A DNA stretch of 64,000 bases from Longimicrobiales bacterium (GCA_958296005.1 CATQHQ010000001.1:1070134-1134133); one strand, 5' to 3'; positions 53,186-63,849 are shown, counted from the first letter of the stretch. Notes: generated by a model from the sequence alone, not told the origin. Translations and numbers: made by a program.

Positions 53186-53889
53186 GCTCCGTCCCCCAGC
53201 TTCGCGTGCTTGATCGACTTGCCCTCGGCGAGAAACACCACATCCTCGGCGATATTGGTCGCGAGGTCGCCGATCCGCTCCAAGTTCTGGACCACCAGGA
53301 TCATCTCCAGACCGGGGCTGATGTAGCGGGGCTGCTCCAGCATGTACGATACCACGATCCTGAACACGGACCGCCGCAGGTCGTCCACGCGCTCGTCGGC
53401 CGCCACGACCTGCCGGGCAACGGCGGTGTCCCGGTTCACCAGCGCTCCCAAGGCGTCGCCGAGCATCGCCAGCACTTGGTCGCCCATCTCCCGCACCTCC
53501 AGGATGTCGGGCAGGGGAGGGTGGGACGCAATCCGCTTCGTGGCCTTGGCGATGTTCACCGCGTGGTCGCCGATCCGCTCGATGTCGTTGGAGGCCTTGA
53601 GCGTCACGAACACCAGCCGCAAGTCTCCCGCCACCGGACGCTGAAGCGCCAGGAACTCCAGCACGCGCTCGTCCATCTCCACTTCGAGCGCGTCGATCCC
53701 GTCGTCGGCGCGCCTGACCTGCTTCGAGCGGCTCGCGTCCCGATCCGCTAGGCCGGTCATCGCCAGCCGCACGAGCTCCTCGGCCTGACCGGCCATCTCC
53801 AGCAGCATCTCCCGGAGTCGGTCCAGCTCGGCGTCGGCCCGACTCTGAAGGAGCGTCGGGCGTTGCGACGGGGGGATGGGCTGGGTCAT
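53182..53889 (-). CDS. phoU: Phosphate transport regulator PhoU
   Basis: The 235-aa all-helical protein has two PhoU repeats, each with the metal-cluster motif: VTLKASNDIERIGDHAVNIAK and LVVQNLERIGDLATNIAEDVVFL. PhoU connects the Pst transporter to PhoR to keep the Pho regulon off when phosphate is plentiful. ATG at 53889 overlaps the pstB stop (ATGA). Its place right after pstB is standard. Confidence 0.93.
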   Translation of the reverse strand: MTQPIPPSQRPTLLQSRADAELDRLREMLLEMAGQAEELVRLAMTGLADRDASRSKQVRRADDGIDALEVEMDERVLEFLALQRPVAGDLRLVFVTLKASNDIERIGDHAVNIAKATKRIASHPPLPDILEVREMGDQVLAMLGDALGALVNRDTAVARQVVAADERVDDLRRSVFRIVVSYMLEQPRYISPGLEMILVVQNLERIGDLATNIAEDVVFLAEGKSIKHAKLGDGA

Positions 53890-54650
53890 CTGGCTCTCCC
53901 TGTCAGGTAGGACTCGGTGCGAGGATCTCGCGGGTTCGTGAACAGGGTTTCGGTGGGGCCGTACTCGACCAAGTCGCCGCCGTCGAGAAAGGCGGTCAGG
54001 TCCGATAGGCGGGCGGCCTGCTGCAGGTCGTGGGTGGCGATGACGACGGTGTAGGTGCCCTTGAGGGAGTGGACCAGGGCCTCGATACGCGCAGTGGCCG
54101 TCGGGTCGAGGGCGGACGTGGGCTCGTCCATGAGGAGCACGCTGGGCTTGACCGCCAGCGTCCGGGCGATGCAGAGACGCTGCTGCTGACCCGCCGAGAG
54201 CGCCAGCGCCGGGGCGTCCAGCTCGGCGGCGACCTCCGGCCACAGGCCCGCCGACGACAGGACTTCCTCCACCAAGGCGTGCAGGTCGCCCTTGAACCCG
54301 CTGGCACGGGGTCCGAAGGCCACGTTGTCGAACACCGACTTGGGGAACGGCGTCGGCTGCTGGAAGACCATGCCGATCTGCCGCCGCACCTCCACAGGGT
54401 CCACATGGGCGGCGTAGAGATCGAAGCCCTCGAAGCGGACGGCGCCGGCGGTATGGGCGCCCTCCACCAGTTCGTTCATCCGGTTGAAGCAACGGAGAAG
54501 GGTGGTCTTGCCGCAACCGGACGGCCCGATGATCGACACGATCCGCCCTCGGGGAAGTTCCAGAGAGACGTTCGACAGCGCGGTCCGCCCGTCGAAGCTC
54601 ACCGACAGGCCTTCGGCGGAGAGGACGGGGACCGAAGCCGGCGGGGTCAC
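53886..54650 (-). CDS. pstB: Phosphate ABC transporter ATP-binding protein
   Basis: The 254-aa ATPase has Walker A IIGPSGCGKTTLLRCFNRMN, Q-loop GMVFQQPTPFPKSVFDNVAFG, signature LSAGQQQRLCIARTLA and Walker B VLLMDEPTSALDPTAT, all typical of PstB. The signature has Ala in place of the first Gly of LSGGQ, a tolerated but notable change. GTG at 54650 overlaps the pstA stop. It powers phosphate uptake with PstC and PstA. Confidence 0.93.
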   Translation of the reverse strand: MTPPASVPVLSAEGLSVSFDGRTALSNVSLELPRGRIVSIIGPSGCGKTTLLRCFNRMNELVEGAHTAGAVRFEGFDLYAAHVDPVEVRRQIGMVFQQPTPFPKSVFDNVAFGPRASGFKGDLHALVEEVLSSAGLWPEVAAELDAPALALSAGQQQRLCIARTLAVKPSVLLMDEPTSALDPTATARIEALVHSLKGTYTVVIATHDLQQAARLSDLTAFLDGGDLVEYGPTETLFTNPRDPRTESYLTGRAR

Positions 54651-55489
54651 AGGTACGCCCTCCGCATCCGGCGCCGCGCCGCCAGGACCGCCAAGTTCGC
54701 CGCCAGGAGGAGAAGCAGGAGGGCGATCGCCGCTCCCGCCGCCAGCGCCCCGAACTCGGGCTGGGCGTGGGTGGTCCAGGCGAAGATGCGGGTGGGGAGG
54801 GAGATCAGCGGATCGCCGGGCCCTTGAGGCGCGAAGGTGACGAACGATGCGGCGCCGATCACCAGGAGGGGCGCCGCCTCGCCCACCGCGCGGGTGAAGG
54901 CGAGGCACGATCCCGTGGCGATCCCGGGCGCCGCCGCCGGGAGGATCTGGTGGCGGAGGACCTGCCATCGCGTCGCTCCCAGACCGTAGGCCGCGCGCCG
55001 GAGTCCGTCGGGAACGCTCCGTATCGCCTCGCGGGAGGTCGCGATCACCACCGGAAGGGCCAGCACCGCCAGGGTGAGCCCCCCTGCCAAGATGCTCCGC
55101 CCCGCCCCCATCGCCCGGACGAAGACGGCGAGTCCCGCGACCCCGTACACCACGGACGGCACGCCCGCCAGGCTGACCACGACCGACTCGCCGAACGTGG
55201 CCCACCGGTTCTTGGGCGCGTACTCCTCCAGGTAGACGGCGGCGCCGACCCCGACCGGAAGCGCGAAGGCGACCGTGAGCAGCGCCAGCCACAGCGTCCC
55301 CGCCAGTGCCGGACCGATCCCCGCCCGGCCCGGGTCCCGGGACGGCGACGACAGGAAGAACGCCGGGTCCAGCACGCCCCAGCCCCGGACGGCCAGGAAC
55401 CCAGCCAGGAGGATCAGCCCGGCGGTGGCGGTCCACGCGCCCACGGCGCACGCCGTCCCGACCTTCCCGTGGTAGCGCAGGAAGATCAT
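54647..55489 (-). CDS. pstA: Phosphate ABC transporter permease PstA
   Basis: The 280-aa protein has six membrane spans and the permease coupling motif (REAIRSVPDGLRRAAYGLGAT, then ILPAAAPGIATGSCLAFTRAVGEAAPLL). ATG at 55489 overlaps the pstC stop by 4 nt and the downstream pstB start overlaps its own stop. It forms the phosphate channel with PstC. Confidence 0.92.
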   Translation of the reverse strand: MIFLRYHGKVGTACAVGAWTATAGLILLAGFLAVRGWGVLDPAFFLSSPSRDPGRAGIGPALAGTLWLALLTVAFALPVGVGAAVYLEEYAPKNRWATFGESVVVSLAGVPSVVYGVAGLAVFVRAMGAGRSILAGGLTLAVLALPVVIATSREAIRSVPDGLRRAAYGLGATRWQVLRHQILPAAAPGIATGSCLAFTRAVGEAAPLLVIGAASFVTFAPQGPGDPLISLPTRIFAWTTHAQPEFGALAAGAAIALLLLLLAANLAVLAARRRMRRAYL

Positions 55490-56409
55490 CGGCTGCGGAC
55501 CGGCGCGGGCCGGGACAGAAGCGCCCTGCCGATCGCGTGCACCCCAAAGGCGAGGAGGAAGAGGAGCGCCGCCGCGGCGAAGACGGCCCGGTACTCCAGC
55601 GTGCCGGGCGCGGCGTCGCCCATGTTCATCTGGGCGATGAACGTCGTGAGAGTGCGAAGGCCCTCCAGGGGACTCCACGCCAGGCGCGCCTGGTTTCCGG
55701 CCGCCATCGTCACGATCATCGTCTCGCCGGCGGCTCGGGCCATCGCCAGGAGGACCGCGGCGGCAAGCCCCCGGCCCGCAGCCGGCGCGACGATCCGGGC
55801 GACGACCCGGCCCCGGCTCGCACCCAGCGCCAATCCCGCCTCTACCAGCGGGCGAGGCACCGAGTCCAGTGCCTGTCGCGACAGGGCGGCCACCGTCGGC
55901 AGGATCATGAGCCCGACCACCAGGCACGCCGCCAGCCCGTTGAACGCCTCGACGTCGGGCCACAGGCGTTCGAGCGCGGGCGTCGCGAACTCGAGGGCGA
56001 AGCAGCCCAGGACCACGGTGGGCACCCCCGCCAGCAACGCCACCGAGGCGGACACGACCCGCTCCGTCCGGACGCCCGCGTAATAGGAGAGGTAGACGGC
56101 GGTGGCCAGCCCGGCGGGCGTCGCGAAGACCGCCGCGCCGGCCGTGATCTGCGCCGTGGCGGCCAGGAGGGGCAGCACGCCGAAGCGCGGCTCCTCGGAG
56201 AACGGTGCCCACGCGCCCTCGGTCAGGAAGCGAGCCACCGGCACTTCCGCGAAGAACGCCACGGTCTGCCACGCCAGGACTCCCACGACCGCCGCCGCCG
56301 CTGCCGCAGCCAGCAAGGCGCAGGCCGCGAACGCCCGTCGCGCCAAGCGCTCGCTGGGCGCCCGGGACGCCGCTCCCGCGCCCGAGAAGCCGTCGAACTC
56401 CGCCGTCAC
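55486..56409 (-). CDS. pstC: Phosphate ABC transporter permease PstC
   Basis: The 307-aa protein has a short cytoplasmic lead, six membrane spans, and the motif RQALDSVPRPLVEAGLALGASRG followed by MARAAGETMIVTMAAGN. GTG at 56409 overlaps the stop of the PhoR-PstS fusion gene. It is paired with PstA in the phosphate channel. Confidence 0.92.
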   Translation of the reverse strand: MTAEFDGFSGAGAASRAPSERLARRAFAACALLAAAAAAAVVGVLAWQTVAFFAEVPVARFLTEGAWAPFSEEPRFGVLPLLAATAQITAGAAVFATPAGLATAVYLSYYAGVRTERVVSASVALLAGVPTVVLGCFALEFATPALERLWPDVEAFNGLAACLVVGLMILPTVAALSRQALDSVPRPLVEAGLALGASRGRVVARIVAPAAGRGLAAAVLLAMARAAGETMIVTMAAGNQARLAWSPLEGLRTLTTFIAQMNMGDAAPGTLEYRAVFAAAALLFLLAFGVHAIGRALLSRPAPVRSR

Positions 56410-59102
56410 GGAACCGCCCGGGCCAGGAGGGCCGCGCTTCGGGCGTACGCGGCGGTGGGAAGCGGGGCGTACCCGACCTCCGCGGCGATCGCCTCGCCCG
56501 ACGCGACGAAGAACGACGCGAACTCCCGGACCGCCGGCCGCGCCAGCGCCGCCTCGCGCACGTAGATGTAGAGGTCACGGACCAACGGGCTGTAGCGACC
56601 GCTGGCGATCGAATCGTGGGACGGCAGCACGCAGCCGAAGCCCGTGTCCACCGCCACGGCCTGGAGCAGCCCTCGGCTGGCAGCGTAGTGGGCGTAGCCG
56701 AAGTACCCCAGCGCCCAGCGGTGCCCGGCGACGCCTCGGGCTACCAGGTGGTCGTTCTCGGTCTGGTAGTAGTCGGCGCGGCTGGCGCCGGCCCGGCCCG
56801 CCACGACCGTCGTGAAGAAGTCGAAGGTGCCGGAATCGGGACCCGGCCCGTAGAGGCGGATCTTCTCGGCGGGGAGGCCCGGGCGCAGGTCGCGCCATGT
56901 GGCCACCCGGCTCGACGGCGCCCAGATGCGCTCCAGCTCGCCCAGCGTCAGGCACGCCACCCCGGCGTTCTCCGGGTTCGCCACCACGGTCACGCCGTCC
57001 CGGGCCACGGGAAGCGCCAAGTAGCGAGTGTCCGCCTCCCTGCACCGAGCCGCCTCCGCCGGCGAGATGAGACGCGAAGCCCCCGCCACGTCGATCTCCC
57101 CCTCGCAGAGCCGCCTGAAGCCGCCTCCCGAGCCCGAGAGGGTCACCGCCACGCGGCGCTCGGGACCCCCCCGGCGCGCAAACTCCTCCGCGACGGCCTC
57201 GGCCAGCGGACCGAGAGTGCTCGACCCCCCGAAGGCCACCGCCGGCCCGAGGTCGCCGCCCCCGGCAGGCGCGCACGCAAGGAGCAGGGCCACGGTCAGA
57301 GCCGCTCCCGCGGCGGCGGCGCGGTCGACCCTGGACGTCGCCGCGTGCCGCTCCCCCGTCCGCTCCCCCTCCGCCAGCGGCAGAGTGAACCTGATCGTCG
57401 TGCCTGCTCCCAGGGTGCTCTCGGCGGACACGTCGCCCCCCATGCTGGAGACCAGGTGCCGGACGATCGCCAGCCCCAGCCCGGTTCCGCCGCCCGGCCG
57501 AGACCGAGCCGCGTCGATCCGGTAGAAGCGCTCGAAGATGCGCGGCAGCGACGCCCCCGGGATGCCCGCTCCGTTGTCCTGGACCGCCACCCGTAGCCGA
57601 CCGTCCTCCTCGCCGATCTTCACGTGGATCCGACCCCCCTTGGGAGGCACGTGCTTCATGGCGTTCTCGAAGAGGTTGCGGAGCACTTGGTAGACCGCCC
57701 GCTCGTCCCCCGACGCCTCTCCGTGCCCCGACACGCCGAACTTCACGCCCCTCGCCGCGGCCTCCTCGTCCATCTCCTCCCAGACCGACCACGCGACGTC
57801 GCCGACCGACACCGGCACCCGCTCGGGACGCCACGCCCCGGACTCGTAGCGGGACAGGTCCAGCAGGTCGTCCACCATCCGTTGCAGCCGCACCGTGTTG
57901 CGCTCGATCGACCGGGTGAACTGGCGTCGAAGGTCGGAAGGCAAGTCCTCGTCCAGGACCGTCTCGGCGGCAACTCGGATCACCGTGAGCGGCGTCTTCA
58001 GCTCGTGGGAGGCGTTGGCCACGAAGTCGGAGCGGACCTCTTCCAGCCGCCGGACCTCCGTCACGTCCACGAGAACGGCCACCGCGCCCCCCTCCGTGCC
58101 CCGAGTGGTGCGAACGTCCAGCTTCCGGCCTCCCAGGTCGATCTCCAGGCGACCCTCCGGCCGATCGACGGAGGCTTCCAGCAGATCGCGGAGGACCGGG
58201 TCCCGCACCACCGACCCCACGGGCGCGAGCCTCGGCACCTCGGTCACCCCGAGAAGCTCCTTCGCCGCCGGGTTGATCCGCAGGATGCGGGCGTCCGCGG
58301 TCAGCGCCATCAATCCCTCCGCCACTCGGTCCACCAAGCCGGCCAGCTCGTCCCGCTCCCGGGCCGCGCGGGCGGACTGGGCGTCCAGCTCGGTCCGGGC
58401 GCGGTTGGCGGCGGACGCGATGCGGGCCAGTTCCGCCACCGGCGACAGCGGCAGTCGGGGACCTGCGGACCGTCCCGCCCCGATCTTCGACAGCAAGCCT
58501 CCCACTGCGTTCAGGGACTGCACGACGCCTCCCAGCGCGAGGTACAGCACGACCAGCGCGCCGGTGCCCGCGGCCAGCACCGCCAGCGCGGCGTTCCGCG
58601 CCGCCCGCGCCGCCGCCGCCTCGATCGGCTCGGCCGGGGCGCCGAAGCGGATCGCGACCGTCTCCCCGCGCCAGTACGCCCGCGCCGCTCCAAAGACGTA
58701 GAGCCGCCCGTCGACCTCGTCCTCCCGCCGGGAGAACGACACCGCCCGGGCGTCCCGCAGCGCATCCGCCACCTCCGGCCGCCGAGCCTCCTCCGCGGCC
58801 CGGGGCGCGCCGGCGCCGGCACCCAGCTGGGGGTCCGCCACCAGCCTCATGTCGCCGTCGAAGACGCTCGTCCGATACTGGGTCGTGGCGGCCAAGCCGC
58901 TGGCCACGCTGTCCAAGGGAAGGTCCTGGGACGACCGCAGCCGCTGGGCCCCGAGACGCACCGCTCGGCCGAGATGCTCCTGGACTTCCCGCGTCAGTGC
59001 GAGCTCCGCCGTCGCACGGGTTGCAACCCAGGCCGCTGCCCCCGCGAGAAAGACTGCTCCTGCCGCTCCCGCCAAGGCGACGGGCCGCAGCGGAACCCTC
59101 AT
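56406..59102 (-). CDS. PhoR sensor kinase fused in frame to PstS phosphate-binding lipoprotein
   Basis: One uninterrupted 898-codon frame contains two proteins. Residues 1-580 are a PhoR-type kinase: membrane helices near 10-28 and 170-195, a HAMP/PAS region to about 350, the phospho-acceptor His366 in ANASHELKTPL, and the ATP-binding N, G1 (DNGAGIP) and G2 (GGTGLGLA, 538-545) boxes. Residues 591-610 are a hydrophobic signal ending in a lipobox (ALLLAC, Cys610). Residues 611-898 are a PstS-like phosphate-binding protein (AFGGSSTLGPLAEAVAEEF, SGSGGGFRRLC, GPGPDSGTFDFF). No stop lies between the parts, and I see no ATG, GTG or TTG near the junction. Signal peptidase II could cut the fusion at Cys610. 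No separate pstS is present in the operon. Confidence 0.85.
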   Translation of the reverse strand: MRVPLRPVALAGAAGAVFLAGAAAWVATRATAELALTREVQEHLGRAVRLGAQRLRSSQDLPLDSVASGLAATTQYRTSVFDGDMRLVADPQLGAGAGAPRAAEEARRPEVADALRDARAVSFSRREDEVDGRLYVFGAARAYWRGETVAIRFGAPAEPIEAAAARAARNAALAVLAAGTGALVVLYLALGGVVQSLNAVGGLLSKIGAGRSAGPRLPLSPVAELARIASAANRARTELDAQSARAARERDELAGLVDRVAEGLMALTADARILRINPAAKELLGVTEVPRLAPVGSVVRDPVLRDLLEASVDRPEGRLEIDLGGRKLDVRTTRGTEGGAVAVLVDVTEVRRLEEVRSDFVANASHELKTPLTVIRVAAETVLDEDLPSDLRRQFTRSIERNTVRLQRMVDDLLDLSRYESGAWRPERVPVSVGDVAWSVWEEMDEEAAARGVKFGVSGHGEASGDERAVYQVLRNLFENAMKHVPPKGGRIHVKIGEEDGRLRVAVQDNGAGIPGASLPRIFERFYRIDAARSRPGGGTGLGLAIVRHLVSSMGGDVSAESTLGAGTTIRFTLPLAEGERTGERHAATSRVDRAAAAGAALTVALLLACAPAGGGDLGPAVAFGGSSTLGPLAEAVAEEFARRGGPERRVAVTLSGSGGGFRRLCEGEIDVAGASRLISPAEAARCREADTRYLALPVARDGVTVVANPENAGVACLTLGELERIWAPSSRVATWRDLRPGLPAEKIRLYGPGPDSGTFDFFTTVVAGRAGASRADYYQTENDHLVARGVAGHRWALGYFGYAHYAASRGLLQAVAVDTGFGCVLPSHDSIASGRYSPLVRDLYIYVREAALARPAVREFASFFVASGEAIAAEVGYAPLPTAAYARSAALLARAVP

Positions 59103-59135
59103 GCCTGCCCTCCCGGCCGGGCAACCACGAGTCGC

Positions 59136-59878
<743 letters not shown>

Positions 59879-59882
<4 letters not shown>

Positions 59883-61165
59883 TTGGCCGCCCCTGCCGGC
59901 GTCGCCCCGCCCCCCTCCACCACGGCAAGCACCTCGGCCTCCGAGAGCGTGTGGTCCGCCGACTTGGCCTTCTCGAAGATGCGCGCCGCCGTGTCCTCGT
60001 GGTCCGGGTCGTGTCCCCGCTTGGCGAGCCAGTACTTGACGTTGGACAGCCCCGACATCGGGCCGATCTCGATCTCCTGGCGGCGCCCCACCATCGAGGC
60101 GGGCACGCTGGAGTAGACCCGGTCGGCGAGCCATCGGGCGCCCTTGGCTTCGGCCTTGACGATGGCGGCGGCGTGCACGCCGGTCGCGGTGCGGAAGGCG
60201 TCGGCCCCCAGCACCGGGTAGTTGGGCGGGAGGGGCACGCCGCACTCCCGGGCCACCAGCTCGCAGTACTCGGCCAAGCGGGTCAGGTCGGCGTCGTGGA
60301 CCCCCGCCAAGGCCAAGTTCACCAGCAGCAGGTCCATCTCCACGTTCCCCACGCGCTCGCCGATCCCCATCGCGGTGCCGTGGATCCGGTCGGCGCCCGC
60401 CTCGATCGCAGCCAAGGCGTTGGCGAGGCCCAGCCCCCGGTCCCGGTGTCCGTGCCAGTCGAGCTTCACGTTGACGCCGGACGGATCGACGATCTCCCTG
60501 CGCACGAAGCGGATCAGCGCCCGCACTCCCGACGGCGTGGCGTGGCCCACCGTGTCCGACAGGCAGATCCGCCGAACGCCCCAGTCAATGGCGTGCCCAT
60601 AGAGGGCCTTCAGCGTCTTCCGGTCGGCCCGGGTCGTGTCCTCCGTGACGAACATGACCGGCAACCCTTCCTTCACGCAGAAGCTCACCGACTCCTCCGC
60701 GGTTCGCAGCATCGTGTCCAGCGACCAGCCCTCGGCGTAGAGTCGGATCGGGGAGCTGCCGATGAACACGCACACCTCGAGGCGAACGCCCGTCTTCTGG
60801 GAGATGCGGACGGCCGGCACCACGTCGGCCAGGACGGTGCGGGCGGCGCAGTTGGGCGCCACGGCCAAGCCCGCGTCGCGGATCTCCTCGCAGAGCCGGG
60901 TCACGTCGGCGACCGCCCGGGGGCCTGCGCCGGGAAGCCCCACGTCGGCGGCGTGGATCCCGAGATCGGCCATCATGTGAAGCAGGCGGACCTTGGCTCC
61001 GATCGGAGGATCGGTCACGGAAGGCGACTGGAGGCCGTCTCGCAGCGTCTCGTCGTCCAGCTCCACGTGACGACCCCACGCCAGCGTGTCGAACTCGGCG
61101 ACGTTCCAGTCGTGGATCAGCCCCTCGTGCTCCACTTGCTCCCGGTCCACTCCGTCGTGCTCCAT
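59879..61165 (-). CDS. 2-isopropylmalate/homocitrate synthase family protein
   Basis: The 428-aa protein has the HMG-lyase-like signatures ELDDETLRDGLQSPSV, VTEDTTRADRKTLKALY, ICLSDTVGHATPSGV and the metal-binding HGHRDRGLGLANALAAIEAG, followed by HGTAMGIGERVGN. It condenses acetyl-CoA with a 2-oxo acid. The allosteric LeuA dimer domain is absent, so it is the short type. Isopropylmalate, homocitrate or citramalate synthase activity cannot be told apart here. ATG at 61165 is used. It overlaps phoB by 4 nt, which ties a biosynthetic gene to the Pho operon. Confidence 0.82.
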
Positions 61166-61231
61166 TCCCGCTCCGTCGATTGGGCCTTCGGCGCGCGCCG
61201 GCCCCGCGCACCTCCTAGCAGATTGGCCTCT

Positions 61232-62236
61232 TTACCAGTTCCGGGAAAGCACCTCCGAGTGGGGGGCCACGTGAACGATCCCGGAATAATCCCGAACCAC
61301 CGCGCCGTCGCCGACGACCGAATCCCGCAGGCGGCTCCCTTCCACCACCGCTCCGGCACCCACGATCGCGTCGTCCAGATCCGACCGCAGCACCTGGGCG
61401 CCCGCCTCCACGGTGACGTTGGCCCCGATCCGCGAACCCTTCACCATCGCTCCCGCCTCGATCCGCGCCACGGGCGAGACGACCGAGTCCTCCACCGACG
61501 CGCCCTCTTGCGTGCCCCCCCGATGCCGGCGCAGCAGGTGACCGTTCGTCGTCAGCAGGGTTTCGGGCTTGCCGGCGTCGTGCCACCCCTCCACTTCGAC
61601 CGTGGCCAGCCTCGCGCCGTGGTCGGCCATGTACTGGAAGGCGTCGGTCAGGTAGTACTCGCCCGACGGACCCTGGGGCGACTCCAGCACGTGGTCGATC
61701 CCCTTGAAGAGCAGCGCGTGGTCCCGGATGTAGTACAGTCCGATGTTGGCCATCCGGGATATCGGCTCCCGAGGCTTCTCGACGATCCTCGCCAGGTCCC
61801 CGGCTTCGTCGGCGACGACGACCCCGAACCGCTGGTAGTCCGTCACTTCCTTGGTCCAGATCGCCCCCGCCTTCTCACGGGGCAGCGCTCGGATCAGCCC
61901 CAAATCCACCTCGAAGACGGCGTCGGCTAGGACGATCAGCAGCTCCTCGTCGGCCCAGGGACGAGCCAGGGACACGGCGCCGGCAGTCCCGTCCTGCACC
62001 TCCTGAACCACGTAGTGGGGTCGGATCTCCGGGTAGCGACGGGTGATGTGGGACCGGATGGCGTCCTGAAGGTGGCCCACGATCAGCACGACCTCGGCGA
62101 CCCCGATCTCCCGCAGATCGTCCAGCAGGTAGTCCAGCACGGGCTTGCCCGCGACGTGCAGCAGGGGCTTGGGCACGACGTGGGTGTGGGGCCGGAGACG
62201 CGTACCCTTCCCGGCCAGGGGAATGACGGCTTTCAT
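61232..62236 (-). CDS. RmlA-like sugar nucleotidyltransferase with left-handed beta-helix tail
   Basis: The 334-aa protein has the nucleotidyltransferase signature KAVIPLAGKGTRLRPHTHVV with PKPLLHVAGKPVL, a metal Asp region (LLIVLADAVFEVD) and GEYYLTDAFQYM. The C-terminal 90 residues are hexapeptide-like repeats (ARIEAGAMVKGSRIGANVTV). This is the long glucose-1-phosphate thymidylyltransferase or related type, making an activated sugar for cell-surface glycans. ATG at 62236 is clear. It precedes the LeuA-like gene by 66 nt and may head the operon. Confidence 0.86.
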   Translation of the reverse strand: MKAVIPLAGKGTRLRPHTHVVPKPLLHVAGKPVLDYLLDDLREIGVAEVVLIVGHLQDAIRSHITRRYPEIRPHYVVQEVQDGTAGAVSLARPWADEELLIVLADAVFEVDLGLIRALPREKAGAIWTKEVTDYQRFGVVVADEAGDLARIVEKPREPISRMANIGLYYIRDHALLFKGIDHVLESPQGPSGEYYLTDAFQYMADHGARLATVEVEGWHDAGKPETLLTTNGHLLRRHRGGTQEGASVEDSVVSPVARIEAGAMVKGSRIGANVTVEAGAQVLRSDLDDAIVGAGAVVEGSRLRDSVVGDGAVVRDYSGIVHVAPHSEVLSRNW

Positions 62237-62373
62237 GAGGCGGGGCCCTTTGGGCGGACGTGGCGGGCCAGCGGCGGGACTCGGGCGGTTGACCTGCGCC
62301 CGCGGGCGTGGACAGCTTGTTGAAGATAGGGCACGCGCCCGGGAGACCTAGGGAAGAGGAGCCGGCGGATCGG

Positions 62374-62814
62374 ATGGGATTGCTGGAGGCGTTTACCGTC
62401 CGCGATGCGCGCACCCGCCCGGACGCCCAGGACCCCGACATGGCGGGACGCACGTACGCCGTGCCGTTCGCCGCAGTCTGGGGCGCGACGCTGCACTTGG
62501 CGGGAGGAGGACTGAGGGGTTGGACGACGGTGCGGCGGGACCACTTGGAGGGCTTCGTCGAGGTCTACGCGACGAGCTGGCTGCTGCCTCTTCCGGCCCA
62601 GATCGTCATCTCGGTGACTTTGGACGCCAACGCCCAGACCCGGGTGGACCTTTCCGCGGAGGGGCGTCACAGGGGCGGCGACCTGGGCGCCAACGCCCGC
62701 CGCATCCGGCGCTTCCTTCGAGCCCTCGACCAACGGCTGGACGTGCGCGCCGACCAGATCCTGGACGCGGCCCCCGCTCCCGCCCCCGCCCCCGCGACGG
62801 AGGCGACCAACTGA
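62374..62814 (+). CDS. Conserved-looking protein of unknown function
   Basis: The 146-aa product (MGLLEAFTVRDARTRPDA) has no signal peptide. A central stretch AAVWGATLHLAGGGLRGWTTV and YATSWLLPLPAQIVISVTLD suggests a beta-rich fold, and the tail is Ala-Pro repeats. AGAGGAG lies about 12 nt upstream. It is divergent from the nucleotidyltransferase gene; the 137-nt gap holds nothing I can name. Confidence 0.6.
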   Translation: MGLLEAFTVRDARTRPDAQDPDMAGRTYAVPFAAVWGATLHLAGGGLRGWTTVRRDHLEGFVEVYATSWLLPLPAQIVISVTLDANAQTRVDLSAEGRHRGGDLGANARRIRRFLRALDQRLDVRADQILDAAPAPAPAPATEATN

Positions 62815-62831
62815 TCCGCGTGGTCCGAGCA

Positions 62832-63845
62832 ATGCCGGTCTCCGTCCTGGCGACTGTCCTCTCGGCGACACTCCTGCTGGCGCCCGCCGCCTGCTCCCGG
62901 AACGGAGGCGACGACCAGCCGCCCGAAGCGAACACGGCGGACGGCCGCGCGGCCTCGGCGCCCGTCGTCGGCCACGGCGAGACCTATCAGCGCGCCGTCT
63001 TGTTCATGGACACCTCCCGGGATACCTCGATGTTCGTGCAGTGGGAGTGGGAGGCTCGCAACGACTCGGCAGGCGTCCGACGGACGATCCGCGGATGGCT
63101 CGGTCGCACCTGGAGCACGCCGGAGTTCGGCCGCGACGAGCGCGACGGCGGCGAGTGGGACCACTTCCTCTCGGACCAGTGGACCTCCCCCCAGGGCGCC
63201 CGGGAGTGGTGGCGCATTCGGCCTCGGGGGTTGGCGCGCCTCGTGGTGGGGCAGGGCAACGTCCTTCGGGAGATATACTACCGCGAGCCGGAGACGGCCC
63301 GGTTCCTTTCCGTCGGTCTGGGCGAAGCGATGGCGGAGTGGCGCGGCCAGCAGGGGGAGAGCTACCGGGTCCTGCGGGGCAGGGCGACTCTGTGGGACGT
63401 GGAGATGGACGGCTTGGCGCTGGACATCTCCGTCTCCCGGGCCGGCGACGCCGAGGGATCGGCGGAGTGGGCGTTGCTCGCCGGTGCCGACGGCCTCGTC
63501 CTTCTCGTCGCCAAACCGGTGGGCACAGCGGACGACTACCGCGCCTGGGCCCTTCGCGGGGCCGAAGAACGGTCCTGGTCGCAGGTGACGACGGAGTGGA
63601 CGGACGCGATGGCCTTGGATGGGGACCGCCGGACGGTCCCGGTGGGGTGGCGCCTCGCTTCCGACGACGGGGAGCTGCGGGGAGAGGTCGAGTCTACCAA
63701 GTCCTCCCTCCTTTCGTTGACCGGCGACGGCGACGGCGACGGCCCCGGCCGGTCGATTCTGGGCATCCACGAGGTGACCGGGGAAGTCGTCGTCGCCGGA
63801 ACGCGAACCCCGGTTCGGGGGTTCCTCCGCCACTTCCAGCGGTGA
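62832..63845 (+). CDS. Predicted lipoprotein of unknown function
   Basis: The 337-aa protein has a signal with lipobox (VLSATLLLAPAACS), a low-complexity linker, and a mature domain rich in Trp (FVQWEWEARNDSAG, GGEWDHFLSDQW, GAREWWRIRP). GTG at 62820 is an alternative start four codons earlier. I recognise no family. It lies 17 nt after the preceding gene and just before the DUF445 gene, so the three may be co-transcribed. Confidence 0.7.
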   Translation: MPVSVLATVLSATLLLAPAACSRNGGDDQPPEANTADGRAASAPVVGHGETYQRAVLFMDTSRDTSMFVQWEWEARNDSAGVRRTIRGWLGRTWSTPEFGRDERDGGEWDHFLSDQWTSPQGAREWWRIRPRGLARLVVGQGNVLREIYYREPETARFLSVGLGEAMAEWRGQQGESYRVLRGRATLWDVEMDGLALDISVSRAGDAEGSAEWALLAGADGLVLLVAKPVGTADDYRAWALRGAEERSWSQVTTEWTDAMALDGDRRTVPVGWRLASDDGELRGEVESTKSSLLSLTGDGDGDGPGRSILGIHEVTGEVVVAGTRTPVRGFLRHFQR

Positions 63846-63849
63846 TCCG

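Noticed and set aside
53886..55547. Single long frame joining PstA-region sequence and PstB
   Set aside because: The upstream part is antisense-frame noise over pstA; the GTG at 54650 overlapping the pstA stop gives a normal-length PstB.
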